A DNA stretch of 64,000 nucleotides from Vibrio hannami (GCF_029589055.1 NZ_JARQZP010000007.1:682001-746000); one strand, 5' to 3'. Positions 1 to 10,009 are shown, counted from the stretch's first letter. The notes: a model not told the origin generated them from the letters alone. Translations and numbers: made by a program.

Positions 1-3000
1 TGGGCTCGAATCTTTCGGCTATGCCCCTAAAAGAACTTGAAGCATTGATTTCGTCTCTCTATATGGTTGATGAAACAAAAGTATTGAAATCACTGCTGCC
101 ACTAGCCACACCGTCAGAGGCAGAAAAATCTGAAATTGAAAATCAGGCCAACGAGCTCATTCTCGCAATAAGATCAGACAAAAAATCGATTCAGATGATT
201 GATGCACTGTTACTGGAATACAGTCTAGATACGCAGGAAGGCATTCAACTAATGTGTCTTGCTGAAGCGCTAATGCGCATTCCAGATAAGGCAACTGCTG
301 ATGCACTGATCCGGGATAAGTTAACCGTCGCCGATTGGAAATCTCATCTAAAGGGTAAAAACTCTGTATTTGTAAACGCATCGACGTGGGGGTTGATATT
401 AACTGGCAAGGTCTGTGCGTTGGAAGGTGAACAAGGATCCTCCCCAGGTAAGGCGTTATCAAAGCTGGTTAACAAACTCTCTGAACCTATTATACGTCAG
501 GCAATGAATCAGGCAATGGCGATACTAGGACGTCAGTTTGTGCTAGGGCGTAGCATCCGTGAAGCGCAAAAAAATGGACGTTATCAGAAGGAAAAAGGGT
601 TTGATTTCTCTTTTGACATGCTAGGGGAGGCCGCGCTTACAGCACAGGATGCTAAGAAATATTTCAACGATTATATATCGGCGATTGAGAATATAGGTTC
701 TCAGGGAACAGGAAGTGCAGAAAATCTTCCTTCCATCTCCATGAAGCTCTCAGCTCTACATCCGCGCTATGAAGTGGCGAATGAAGAGAGGGTGATGGAG
801 GAGCTATTTAGTACGTTAATGATTTTGGCTAAACGTGCTAGAGAGCTCAATGTGCCACTTACTATTGATGCCGAGGAAATGGATCGTCTGGAATTGTCAT
901 TGCGTCTGTTTGAAAAGCTGTATCGCCAACCAGAAATTAAAGGCTGGGGTCAGTTCGGAATTGTGGTTCAGACGTATGCGAAACGAGCACTGCCAGTTTT
1001 AGCCTGGTTGAATCAATTGGCAGAAGAACAAGGAGATATGATCCCTGTACGTCTGGTGAAGGGGGCGTATTGGGATACTGAAATCAAGCTGGCTCAGCAA
1101 AAGGGCTACGATAACTATTCTGTGTTCACCCGCAAGGAGGGGACGGATGTTTCTTACCTGGCCTGTGCAAGGTATGTGTTGAGCGCCGAGGTAAACCGTA
1201 ATCTTTATCCTCAGTTTGCCAGCCACAATGCCCACACCGTTACTGCTATCGCTGTAATGGGTAAAAAAGCCAATATGAGTTCCAGCGTTTACATGGTATG
1301 GGTGAAGCACTCTACAATCATGTAATGGAAAAATATGGTTCTAACGTACGTATCTATGCGCCGGTTGGAAGCCACAAAGATTTACTGCCATACCTGGTTC
1401 GCAGGCTGTTGGAAAATGGTGCAAACAGTTCTTTTGTACATAGATTAGTGGATGTGCATTTCCTCCGGAACTGCTGACAAAACACCCCGTTGATCAACTA
1501 CTTAATGTACCGACGTTTGATAACAAATCGATACCACTACCACCGGCTATTTTCCAGGAGCGCAAAAATGCGGTTGGAATTAACGTAGATATAGATAGTG
1601 AAAGAGAGCCCTTTGAGGCAGACATCGCGGTTTACATGGCGGAGAGTTGGACAGCTGGCCCGATAATCGGTGGAAAGCACTTATATGACTCGCTTATTGA
1701 TTCCGGGTGCAACCCGCAAACAGTCACCGCTCCATACGACAGAAGTATTGAGGTCGGAAAAGTAGTACACGCTCAGAAAGAGCATGTCGAACTGGCGATG
1801 CAGTCTGCAAGTCAGGCTTCTAAACTCTGGCGTGACAAGGAAGAAGAAGAGCGAGCTCTATGTCTAAACAACTTGGCTGATTTGTTGGAGTTAAACCTGG
1901 AAGAACTGGTGGCTATTTGTCATAAGGAAGCAGGAAAAACCATCCACGACGCGATAGACGAAGTGCGCGAAGCGGTCGATTTCTGTCGCTACTATGCCAG
2001 ACAAAAAGAAGTATTTAGTGTTGAGCAGATAAGCTGTTTTGACGGTAAGAAAATGGCTATTAGCCGACAAGGACGAGGTGTCTTTGTCTGCATTAGCCCA
2101 TGGAATTTCCCACTGGCTATTTTCCTGGGACAAATAACAGCTGCACTGATGGCGGGTAACACAGTGGTTGCTAAACCTGCGGAACAGACGTCACTGATAG
2201 CTGCAAAAGCCGCTAAGTTAATAGATGAAGCCGGTTTTCCTGAAGGCGTGTTTAACCTGCTTCCTGGCGGAGGTTCAGAGATTGATCTGCACTGACTTCT
2301 CACCCTCTTGTATCTGGCGTGGCTTTTACCGGTTCAACTCAGACCGCGATGAAAATTAATCAGTCACTGGTTCGTGATCAAGGTGAAGTTCTTCCGTTCA
2401 TTGCAGAAACGGGTGGTCAGAATGCCATGATAGTTGACAGCACCGCTCTGCCAGAGCAAGTGGTGAGAGATGTCCTTCGCTCTGCATTTGCTTCTGCTGG
2501 ACAGCGCTGTTCTGCACTAAGAATTTTGTGTGTTCAGGAGGAGATTGCCGATCAAATCATTGAAGCGATTTCCGGGGCAATGGAACAACTTACGGTGGGT
2601 TTACCTTATTTGCATAAAACCGATGTAGGCCCCGTTATTGATACCAACGCGAAGGAGAAACTCACTCAACACATAGAGTATATGACCAAGACTCAGCGTC
2701 TGGTTCAGCAGCTTCACTTAGATGATGTGTGCGCAAAAGGTGACTTTATCGCTCCTACCGCGTTTGAGATATCAGATCTATCCATTCTGAAAGAAGAAAA
2801 ATTTGGTCCCATCCTGCATATCATTCGCTTTAAAGCAAATGAGTTGGGAGCCCTGATCGATGAGATTAATGCTACTGGCTATGGATTGACTTTGGGAATC
2901 CACAGCCGCAATGAAACCACATATCAGTGGATTGAAAAGCACGCCAGGGTAGGCAATACGTACATTAATCGCGATCAGGTTGGTGCTGTCGTCGGTGTTC

Positions 3001-3107
3001 AGCCATTTGGAGGTCAGGGGTTATCTGGAACTGGCCCTAAAGCTGGCGGCCCTCATTATCTCTATCGATTTACAGAGATAAAGTACCACGAAGCACCAAC
3101 CGCATAG
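1..3107 (+). pseudogene. putA: putA, bifunctional proline dehydrogenase / P5C dehydrogenase, broken by three frameshifts
   Basis: Intact PutA oxidises proline to glutamate in two flavin/NAD-dependent steps. The gene enters from the left edge, because the frame is already open before the ATG at 21. The proline dehydrogenase part (KLSALHPRYE, IDAEEMDR, LVKGAYWD, SHNAHT) runs in one frame to about 1275. Homology then jumps frame at about 1275 (resuming YEFQRLHGMGEAL), about 1459 (after FVHRLVDV) and about 2286 (inside LPGGGSEI). The aldehyde dehydrogenase part contains WNFPLA, the catalytic cysteine in GQRCSALR and the C-terminal KAGGPHYLYRF. Each junction is repaired by restoring one base (run CCC to CC, TTTT to TTT, GG to G), so the defects are single-base losses. 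They are either true decay or homopolymer miscalls. The separate reading frames are fragments of one gene, not separate genes. Confidence 0.93.
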
Positions 3108-3127
3108 CATATACAAGGAAGTAAAAA

Positions 3128-3817
3128 ATGAAACCAATTCAAGAGTGTTACAACGCTGCATTTTCTGCGTTTGAGTTGTGGAATCTTACGGATTTTTCTA
3201 ACAAAAAGCAGGCACTAGCCGCAGTTGAAAACCTATGGCCCGAAGGGTTGAGCAAGGTGGCGCAGTATCAGTTTGCCCATGCTGAATCCGTTGTGTCGAC
3301 TACGCACTCACTTGTCAGCCCTACAGGAGAAACAAATGAACTCTATACACAAGGACGAGGTGTTGCTGTTTTGTTGTTTGACTCGGATGCACAATATGCT
3401 GACAAAGCGTTGGTCGCAATGGTCACCGCATTATTAACCGCCGGGAATAGTGTCATCGTGTGCAGCGACAACTCTCGGGTTAAAACCTTAATTGAAGCGA
3501 GTAATATTCGGTGCACACTACCTGAGAACCTGATTCAGATAGTCGAGCGGGATAAATACACAGAGTTGTTGAATCTTGATATCCGAAATTTTGTGCTTAT
3601 CGGTAGCGCGAACAGTTCAGTCTCGCTAAGCGAGGCGTTGGCTATGCGCCCAAATGCCATTACCTCAATGGTTGCAGAGACCGATCTGGAGTCATTGCCA
3701 CACTCTAAAGACCCCAAATTGGTTTTGCGTTTTATTACCGAAAAGGTCAAATCAATCAATATCACAGCCATAGGCGGGAATGCGATGTTGCTTGAACTGG
3801 GTAATACCGTGCATTAG
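3128..3817 (+). CDS. small aldehyde-dehydrogenase-like protein of the putA locus
   Basis: A 229-aa protein that begins 20 bases after the putA stop, behind a good ribosome site (AAGGAAG). It therefore probably belongs to the put operon. It resembles the N-terminal cofactor-binding half of an aldehyde dehydrogenase (segment around residues 88-125, with ALLTAGNSVIVCSD). No catalytic-cysteine segment (GQxC) is present, so dehydrogenase activity is unlikely. A short gene like this follows putA in vibrios and is often named 1-pyrroline-5-carboxylate dehydrogenase (from memory). Its role is not known to me; an accessory or regulatory function is a guess. Its frame is intact even though putA is broken. 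Confidence 0.7.
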   Translation: MKPIQECYNAAFSAFELWNLTDFSNKKQALAAVENLWPEGLSKVAQYQFAHAESVVSTTHSLVSPTGETNELYTQGRGVAVLLFDSDAQYADKALVAMVTALLTAGNSVIVCSDNSRVKTLIEASNIRCTLPENLIQIVERDKYTELLNLDIRNFVLIGSANSSVSLSEALAMRPNAITSMVAETDLESLPHSKDPKLVLRFITEKVKSINITAIGGNAMLLELGNTVH

Positions 3818-4030
3818 TGCGGATAAATACAACATAAGTTTTGTTGTGGTCTCTGTTTTAACTCAATGAGTATCACATGTTAACAAATGGTGAAATATGT
3901 TATCAGCAATCTCTGTATTGATAAATGCATCTAGTTATCTGAGTATTTAGCTCGATTAAACACTGATTGGTATGCAACTTGCAAAACTTATGTTTGTGGG
4001 CGTAAATCGACGCTATTTCAAGCTAGTTTG

Positions 4031-4123
4031 CACCAAATAGGGACAAAGATGACTACATTTGGTGCTATTTATCAACAGCTTGGACTTTAACATAGACACT
4101 TGCTCTCAACTTGGAAGAGAGCA
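4031..4123. promoter_or_regulatory. inverted repeats in the 330-bp leader of the ABC importer operon
   Basis: The gap 3818-4147 holds no gene. It contains an 8-bp inverted repeat, CACCAAAT at 4031-4038 and ATTTGGTG at 4057-4064, spaced 18 bp, which is the shape of a dimeric regulator site. A short hairpin lies at 4101-4123 (TGCTCTC, 9-base loop, GAGAGCA), 25 bp ahead of the first gene. A role in controlling the ABC operon is inferred from position only. Confidence 0.35.
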
Positions 4124-4147
4124 CCACAAAAAGCTAGTGAGGAATAG

Positions 4148-5245
4148 ATGAGCGATACGTCTAAGGATAGATACGTACAGTTTAAGAAAGTTAAAAAAAG
4201 CTACGATCAAAGCACCCTGGTCGTTAAAGAATTCAACCTGGATATCCGAAAAGGCGAGTTTGTTACGCTACTCGGCCCTTCAGGATCAGGGAAAACTACC
4301 TGTCTGATGATGTTGGCGGGGTTTGAAGATGTGACAAGTGGTGAGATTCTTGTCGATGGAAAACCAATCACCGACGTCGCACCTTATGATCGTAATATTG
4401 GTATGGTGTTCCAGCATTATGCGCTTTTCCCTCATATGACAGTGGCAGAGAACCTTGCCTATCCACTTCGTGTTAGAAAGCTACCAGACAAGGAAGTTGA
4501 GCGTCGAGTTGCAGACTCATTAGCTTTGGTAGAACTTGAAGACTTTGGTAAGCGATATCCGGGGCAACTTTCCGGTGGGCAAAAACAACGCGTCGCATTA
4601 GCTCGTTCTCTCATCTTCGAACCATCTATCGTATTGATGGATGAACCTTTAGGCGCACTGGATAAAAACCTGCGTGAGCAAATGCAGTTCGAGATTAAAA
4701 GACTTCACGAAAAAATTGGCTTCACCGCGATCTATGTGACACATGACCAGACAGAAGCTCTGACAATGTCTGATCGTATCGCCGTTTTTAACAATGGTAT
4801 CGTTCAGCAATGTGCTAGCCCAGATACTCTTTACGAAGAACCCGCGAACGCATTTGTGGCTGACTTTATTGGAGAAAACAATGATATACAGGCACAGGTC
4901 GTTGAGCTCAATGGGGATTACTACGAGCTCATTTTAGGGGACGAATCCAGAGTCAGAGCAATTTCAACCAATCAGCTTGAACCTGGACAAGATTGTATAT
5001 TAACCGTTCGTCCGGAAAATCTGTTCATCGGTGCGCCAACCTCAGATAACGACAACAGTATCAAAGCGAAATTCATTACCCATCTCTATGTAGGCGACTT
5101 TATACGCTATTTGTTTCAGCTGGGTGATAAAACAGAAGTTATGGTCAAGGTGTTAAATGACCAGCAAGCACCTAGCTTCAAGCCGGGTGATGTTACAAAC
5201 CTAACCTGGTCTGCAACTGCTGGCATGGCGCTGCAGAAAATGTAA
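4148..5245 (+). CDS. potA: polyamine-type ABC transporter ATP-binding protein (PotA family)
   Basis: A 365-aa cytoplasmic ATPase that powers import through the two permeases encoded downstream. Visible motifs are Walker A GPSGSGKTT (residues 43-51), the Q-loop segment VFQHYALFPHMT, the signature LSGGQKQR, Walker B VLMDEP and the switch histidine in YVTHDQTEA. The C-terminal 120 residues form the TOBE-like regulatory domain typical of PotA (LTVRPENLFIG). The length matches the family. The ATG at 4148 has a GAGGA ribosome site five bases upstream. It is first of four co-directional genes. The substrate is inferred to be a polyamine or related amine; the potA symbol denotes family, not proven specificity. 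Confidence 0.85.
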   Translation: MSDTSKDRYVQFKKVKKSYDQSTLVVKEFNLDIRKGEFVTLLGPSGSGKTTCLMMLAGFEDVTSGEILVDGKPITDVAPYDRNIGMVFQHYALFPHMTVAENLAYPLRVRKLPDKEVERRVADSLALVELEDFGKRYPGQLSGGQKQRVALARSLIFEPSIVLMDEPLGALDKNLREQMQFEIKRLHEKIGFTAIYVTHDQTEALTMSDRIAVFNNGIVQQCASPDTLYEEPANAFVADFIGENNDIQAQVVELNGDYYELILGDESRVRAISTNQLEPGQDCILTVRPENLFIGAPTSDNDNSIKAKFITHLYVGDFIRYLFQLGDKTEVMVKVLNDQQAPSFKPGDVTNLTWSATAGMALQKM

Positions 5246-5285
5246 ATCAGAGTTAACCCTATCTATCAACTTGAAAGGAATCAAT

Positions 5286-6341
5286 ATGATGAGTAAAAAG
5301 ATCGTGGCCCTGCTTCTCGCAGGTGCTTTAAGTACAGCAGTTTCTGCTGCCGAACAGTTTACCGCTGTTTCTTTTGGTGGCTCGTATGGAGAAACCCAAC
5401 AAAAATATATGCTCGATCCATTTATGGCTGAAACCGGGCAAAAAATCTTATTCGAAAACTACTCCGGTGGTGTTGCAGAGCTAAAGGCTCAGGTCGAAAG
5501 TGGTAACGTGCTTTGGGATGTTATCGATATGGAAGTAATCGACCTGGAGCGCGCGTGTTCTGAAGGGCTACTTGAACCTTTCCCAATGGACACTCTACCA
5601 GCAGGTGATGACGGTACACCAGCAGAGAAAGACTTCGCTGGTGAAGCGTTAGCTAATGAATGTGGTGTAGGTACTATCGTTTGGACTGTCTTATTTGCTT
5701 ACAACAATGACACTATCAAAGGCGGCCAGCCTATGACTGTAGCGGATCTTTTCGATACCAAAAAGTTCCCTGGTAAAAGGGCGCTGCGTAAACGTCCTCA
5801 GGTAAACATGGAGTGGGCGCTTCTTGCGGATGGTGTGCCGAAGTCAGAAGTGTATGAGCTACTTGAAACCGATGAAGGTCAGAAACGTGCGCTAGATAAA
5901 CTGGCAACGATCAAAGATGACATTGTTTGGTTCGACTCCTGGTCTCAGGCGCCTCAACTGCTAAACGATGGCGGTGCAGTCATGGTTCAGGCGGCGAATG
6001 GGCGTATCTTTAACGCGATTAAAGCGGAAAGCAAACCATTTGAAATGGTATGGGATGGCCACTTGTACGATCTGGATGTGTGGGCGGTTGTAAAAGGTAC
6101 CAAGAATAAAAAAGCAGCAGAAGAGTTTATTCGCTTTGCAACAGGTTCAAAGCCTCTTGCTGGAATGCCGGATATTGCTTACGGACCAACTCGTCAATCT
6201 TCATATAAGTATGTTGAGAAAAGTGTGATTCCAATGCTGCCATCTTCTCACCTGGATGAAGGTTTAAAAGCTTCTAGTGTGTTCTGGGCCGACTATGGTG
6301 AATCACTAGGCGAGAAATTTAACGAGTGGTTACTAAACTAA
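5286..6341 (+). CDS. periplasmic substrate-binding protein, PotD/extracellular solute-binding family
   Basis: A 351-aa secreted binding protein that should deliver substrate to the permease pair. The N-terminus is a clear Sec signal peptide (MMSKK, a hydrophobic stretch, then the A-S-A-like site VSAAEQ near residue 22). The mature part starts FTAVSFGGSYGETQQKYM and continues with WDVIDMEV and GTIVWTVLFAYN, as in spermidine/putrescine-like binding proteins. The ATG at 5286 has AAAGGA six bases upstream; an earlier in-frame TTG would overlap that ribosome site. The gene lies 40 bp after the ATPase gene and 14 bp before the first permease. Exact substrate is not readable from the sequence. Confidence 0.8.
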   Translation: MMSKKIVALLLAGALSTAVSAAEQFTAVSFGGSYGETQQKYMLDPFMAETGQKILFENYSGGVAELKAQVESGNVLWDVIDMEVIDLERACSEGLLEPFPMDTLPAGDDGTPAEKDFAGEALANECGVGTIVWTVLFAYNNDTIKGGQPMTVADLFDTKKFPGKRALRKRPQVNMEWALLADGVPKSEVYELLETDEGQKRALDKLATIKDDIVWFDSWSQAPQLLNDGGAVMVQAANGRIFNAIKAESKPFEMVWDGHLYDLDVWAVVKGTKNKKAAEEFIRFATGSKPLAGMPDIAYGPTRQSSYKYVEKSVIPMLPSSHLDEGLKASSVFWADYGESLGEKFNEWLLN

Positions 6342-6355
6342 TCTAGGAGACGGCA

Positions 6356-7663
6356 ATGTCAGCACATCTAAGTATTGAAGAGATAGCCCAGAGCCAGAAA
6401 CAGCTTAGGCGTAAGAAAATCCGGTTACTGGCGTTTACGCTACCACTTTTGTGCTTTGTGACGCTGGCATTTCTTGCACCCATTGCAACGATGCTTTACC
6501 GAAGTGTTTATCACCCTACCGTTTCGCAACTGATTCCTCAGACACTTGCTGAAATGCAGCAATGGGATGACTCCATTAATGCCGTTCCACCTGCGAAGGT
6601 ACTGGAAACATTCAGCGTGGAGTTACGTACTCTCGCTAATGAACGTCGCTCGGGTAAGCTCGCAGAAGAGTTAAACCGAGCGGTACCAGGCACTTCGAGC
6701 CTGATTAAGTCAAGTTCTCGAAAACTTAAACGTATGGAAGTTGAAGAGCTACTTACTGGCGAAGGTAAACAGTTGCTTGCAACCCATAAAAAATGGGAAA
6801 ACCCCAAGTTATGGGCGGCAATGAAAAGCATGGGTAGTGTCTGGACAGAGCGATACTACTTAACGGCGTTGGACCTCAAACGCAATCAGGCTGGTGAGAT
6901 AGAGGCTAGGGATACTCAAATCTACCTGAAACTCTACTGGCGAAGCTTACGCATCGCTCTAACCATTACGCTGCTTACCGCTCTGCTTGCTTTTCCACTT
7001 TCTTATTATTTGGCAAACACCAGCAGTAAGAAGGCAAATACACTTATGGTCTTTGTACTGCTTCCTTTCTGGACATCTTTGTTGGTGCGTACCACTTCAT
7101 GGATAGCACTACTGCAAACAAATGGTGTAGTAAACGGTACATTGCAAAGCATAGGGATAATTAAAGAGCCCATAGAAATGCTCTATACCGAATTTGCAAC
7201 CGTTATTGCGATGACCCATATTCTTCTGCCTTTCATGGTGCTGCCGTTATACAGCGTGATGAAGAATATCGATCCCAGTTACTTTCGTGCAGCGTTGTCT
7301 TTGGGTTCCAAGCCGATGCCTGCATTCTTTAAGATCTACTTTCCAATGACGCTGCCAGGGTTAAGTGCGGGCGCACTACTGGTGTTTATCATCTCCATTG
7401 GATACTACATTACGCCCGCGTTAGTGGGAGGTACCGACGGTCAGATGATCAGTAATATTATTGCTTTCCATATGCAATCTTCTAACAACTGGGAACTAGC
7501 TGCTGCTCTGGGTAGCCTGCTGCTGATTCTTATCGTACTGCTGTACTGGATTTACGACCGCATCGTTGGCGTAAACAACATTAAGTTAGGGTTAAGCTAT
7601 GTCTCGATTTCCTCGTTATTATTCGCCATTACAAAAGCTAGGCTCAGTGAGCTTATCTGCTAG
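6356..7663 (+). CDS. ABC transporter permease, PotB-like, with a long periplasmic insertion
   Basis: A 435-aa inner-membrane permease. One membrane helix (residues about 23-45) is followed by a roughly 140-residue charged region. The usual block of five helices then carries the EAA-type coupling loop around YFRAALSLGSKPMPAF. The family norm is about 280-300 aa; the extra length is the charged insertion between helices 1 and 2, seen in some polyamine-type permeases. The frame runs 65 bp into the next permease gene. Its last 25 or so residues beyond NNIKLG look unlike a permease end, so a natural or sequencing-related shift at GGG near 7590 is possible. It forms a heterodimer with the next gene product. 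Confidence 0.8.
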   Translation: MSAHLSIEEIAQSQKQLRRKKIRLLAFTLPLLCFVTLAFLAPIATMLYRSVYHPTVSQLIPQTLAEMQQWDDSINAVPPAKVLETFSVELRTLANERRSGKLAEELNRAVPGTSSLIKSSSRKLKRMEVEELLTGEGKQLLATHKKWENPKLWAAMKSMGSVWTERYYLTALDLKRNQAGEIEARDTQIYLKLYWRSLRIALTITLLTALLAFPLSYYLANTSSKKANTLMVFVLLPFWTSLLVRTTSWIALLQTNGVVNGTLQSIGIIKEPIEMLYTEFATVIAMTHILLPFMVLPLYSVMKNIDPSYFRAALSLGSKPMPAFFKIYFPMTLPGLSAGALLVFIISIGYYITPALVGGTDGQMISNIIAFHMQSSNNWELAAALGSLLLILIVLLYWIYDRIVGVNNIKLGLSYVSISSLLFAITKARLSELIC

Positions 7664-8450
7664 TGCTTATTTGGTTTTGGCGTTTTTGATGTTGCCAATA
7701 CTGGTTATCATTCCGCTCTCTTTTAATGCTGAGCCTTTCTTTACTTTTACCGAAGGGATGCTGTCGCTTGATCCTGACGCCTACTCAATGAAGTGGTATC
7801 AGCAGATATTTTCTGACGACAAGTGGATGCTTGCCATCAAAAACAGTTTCTTTATTGGTATTTGTGCTACTGCGATTGCCACCGTATTAGGTACTCTGGC
7901 AGCGATCGGTATGAGCAACTCGGATATGCCATTCCAGCGCGCCATTATGGCGATGCTGCTTTCACCGATGATTGTTCCTTTGATCATCACGGCGGCGGGT
8001 ATGTTCTTCTTTTATACTCAGCTGAATCTTGCTGGTAGCTATTTGGGTGTTATCATCGCTCATGCCGCCCTAGGTACGCCTTTTGTTATTATTACGGTAA
8101 ATGCTGCATTAGCTGGGTTTGACTATTCTCTGGTAAATGCTTCTCTAGGAATGGGGGCTAAGCCGACATACACTTTCTTCAAGGTGATAATGCCGCTAAT
8201 TCGTCCGGGCGTTATTTCGGGTGCGTTGTTTGCCTTCGTAACCTCATTTGATGAAGTCGTTGTCGTTTTATTCCTGGCTGGGCCAGAGCAAAGAACGATT
8301 CCGCGTCAAATGTTCTCAGGCTTACGAGAAGAAATTAGCCCAACAATATTGGCTGTAGCGACGCTGCTGGTTGTCGTGTCTATGTTGCTTCTTTTAACCC
8401 TAGAGTATTTGAGAGCTCGTTCAGAGCGTATACGAATGGGAGAGCTATAG
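7599..8450 (+). CDS. ABC transporter permease, PotC-like
   Basis: A 283-aa inner-membrane protein with six predicted helices and the cytoplasmic coupling loop around ASLGMGAKPTYTFFKVIMP, as in PotC-type permeases. The length is normal. Its start lies 65 bp inside the preceding permease gene, so translation is probably coupled. It is last of four genes importing an amine-like substrate. Its stop codon sits in the palindrome CTATAG (8445-8450), which also supplies the stop of the convergent Nudix gene, so the two genes overlap tail to tail by six bases. Confidence 0.82.
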   Translation: MSRFPRYYSPLQKLGSVSLSASAYLVLAFLMLPILVIIPLSFNAEPFFTFTEGMLSLDPDAYSMKWYQQIFSDDKWMLAIKNSFFIGICATAIATVLGTLAAIGMSNSDMPFQRAIMAMLLSPMIVPLIITAAGMFFFYTQLNLAGSYLGVIIAHAALGTPFVIITVNAALAGFDYSLVNASLGMGAKPTYTFFKVIMPLIRPGVISGALFAFVTSFDEVVVVLFLAGPEQRTIPRQMFSGLREEISPTILAVATLLVVVSMLLLLTLEYLRARSERIRMGEL

Positions 8451-8837
8451 AAAAGCCCGCAATCTAGATACTTCAGATAAAGCCAGCTTATCAGCGTCAA
8501 TGCTTACGTTGGCTTTTTGTATTGGAGACCATAGTATTTCTTCGGCTTCTAGTGGTGTCATTTTCCCATCCCAGTCATTTACAACATAATAATGAATTAG
8601 CTGCATCTCGCTGGTCGGGTGATACAAAGAGCATAGAAAGTAGTAGGAGAGGGGAGTGACATTCAGCTCTTCTTTGCATTCCCTAAATAGTGCTCCTAAC
8701 TGGCTCTCTCCATTTTCAATATGACCACCGGGTATATTGACGATACCCGGATCGGTTTCTTTATCTTTTGCCCTTCTCTCAAGCAATATGTTGTTTTCTT
8801 CGATGATAATGAAGGAAACACATTCGTGGATTTTCAT
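8445..8837 (-). CDS. Nudix hydrolase
   Basis: A 130-aa cytoplasmic pyrophosphohydrolase. The Nudix box is complete at residues 38-60 (GHIENGE, then FRECKEEL), fitting GX5EX7REXXEE. Substrate specificity cannot be told from the sequence; many relatives act on nucleotide derivatives. I chose the ATG at 8837. The frame can be extended four codons to a TTG, but that lacks a better ribosome site. The gene converges on the permease operon and shares a CTATAG stop palindrome with it. It lies 32 bp downstream of the nitrilase-family gene on the same strand, so the two may be co-transcribed. Confidence 0.85.
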   Translation of the reverse strand: MKIHECVSFIIIEENNILLERRAKDKETDPGIVNIPGGHIENGESQLGALFRECKEELNVTPLSYYFLCSLYHPTSEMQLIHYYVVNDWDGKMTPLEAEEILWSPIQKANVSIDADKLALSEVSRLRAFL

Positions 8838-8869
8838 ATGTAAGTCCAAAACTGTTTAACCACACGCCT

Positions 8870-9637
8870 TTAGTTATTGTCTTCGACGATGGAAAAGTAA
8901 GTTTCTTTCACCTTGCCATTGCAGATAGTGCAATATGTTATCCCTGGTGATTTATCGCTTCCCTGAAAAACCGTATCACCGCTTTTGTCCCACACTCCTG
9001 ATTTACCAGCCGTTTCCCAGCCGCCAGTTTCACCAATGAAATTCGAAAGTAGTACCGGTGTGTTTAGCTGATTAGCTATGTCGGATAGGAGCTTCTCATC
9101 CGCAGCAAAACCACCTATAGAAATCAAAGCACTCACTAGATAAACATCAACGCTTTCGGCTAAAGCATCCTTCTGATGCTGGCGTTCAGTGAAGTCTGCG
9201 CACACAGCTAGAGCTATTTTGGTTTGTTTCATCGTGAAGGAGTAGTTCTCACTTCCTGCGCTGCAATAGGCGCTTTCCCCGGAGTGAAGATATTGCTTGT
9301 TATAGAATTCAATATCACCTGACGGATGGCCTATTACAGCACCAATGTAAGGTTTTGACCCTTCACTCTGTAACGGACAACCAACAATTACAGTTAAATT
9401 GTTATTAACCGCTATCTTGGATATTTCCTGGAAAATGGCTGAGGACGGTTCTTGTGCTAACTCCGCAAGTAACGAAGGCTCATAACCAGTTAGAGAAAGC
9501 TCCGGAAATACGATGATATCAGCACCTGCGTTTGCTGCTTCTTCACTATATCGCTGGTGGATTTTCAAATTTTCAGCAATGTTACCTTTAGCAGGGGTTA
9601 TTTGAGCTAAAGCGAACTTAATTTTTCCTGACAACAC
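8870..9637 (-). CDS. carbon-nitrogen (nitrilase-family) hydrolase
   Basis: A 255-aa amidohydrolase of the nitrilase superfamily. The catalytic triad is readable: Glu46 in VFPELSLTGYEP, Lys114 in EFYNKQYL, Cys146 in LAVCADF. It probably hydrolyses an amide or carbamoyl group. The neighbouring polyamine-type importer suggests a substrate such as N-carbamoylputrescine or another amine-linked amide, but that is inference. The start is GTG at 9637, with AAGGA about seven bases upstream. It is the last chromosomal gene before the genomic island. Confidence 0.82.
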   Translation of the reverse strand: MLSGKIKFALAQITPAKGNIAENLKIHQRYSEEAANAGADIIVFPELSLTGYEPSLLAELAQEPSSAIFQEISKIAVNNNLTVIVGCPLQSEGSKPYIGAVIGHPSGDIEFYNKQYLHSGESAYCSAGSENYSFTMKQTKIALAVCADFTERQHQKDALAESVDVYLVSALISIGGFAADEKLLSDIANQLNTPVLLSNFIGETGGWETAGKSGVWDKSGDTVFQGSDKSPGITYCTICNGKVKETYFSIVEDNN

Positions 9638-9810
9638 GACTGTTCCTTGTCTTATCTGTTTCCAAAACGGTACCAGCTAAATCTCGGCAAAACAACGAGT
9701 TGTTACACTTTCTCTTTCCGCAAAAACGGATTGAAGTGCCTGTATGAATTTAAATTTGTTGGGAGGTTGTGTTTTTAGGAAGGGTAGATTTGAAGTTTTT
9801 GGAGCAGAAA

Positions 9811-9840
9811 CGAAAAAAGGCCTGATAAATCAGACCTTTT
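9811..9840 (-). terminator. rho-independent terminator, probably the ancestral terminator of tRNA-Ser
   Basis: On the minus strand an 8-bp stem (GGTCTGAT pairing with ATCAGGCC, one G-T pair) is followed by six T residues and preceded by A residues, so it can act in both directions. It lies seven bases beyond the tRNA-Ser 3'-end copy at 9847. This is where a tRNA terminator would stand if the tRNA originally ended here, before the island inserted. The interval 9638-10009 holds this terminator and the attachment repeat, and I see no gene in it. Confidence 0.7.
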
Positions 9841-9846
9841 CGAATG

Positions 9847-9869
9847 TGGCGGTGAGGGAGGGAGTCGAA
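9847..9869. repeat. attachment-site copy (attL): displaced tRNA-Ser 3' end
   Basis: This 23-bp stretch repeats the 3' end of tRNA-Ser(GGA) at 50963-50985 in the same orientation, with one mismatch (G at 9864 for T at 50980). Seventeen bases from the CCA end are identical. Beyond it the sequences diverge. Tyrosine integrases commonly insert at tRNA 3' ends and leave such a direct repeat, so this marks the far end of the island. Confidence 0.85.
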
Positions 9870-10009
9870 TTACAATCCTATATATTTGAAATTTAATAAC
9901 TTATAGCAAGTCGATTTTCACGAGTATACACTCTGTCATACATGTTAAAAATGGTAACCATGTCACATTTATTTTCACTAAGGCCGAGCTTTCCAAAAAG
10001 AACTGCTGC

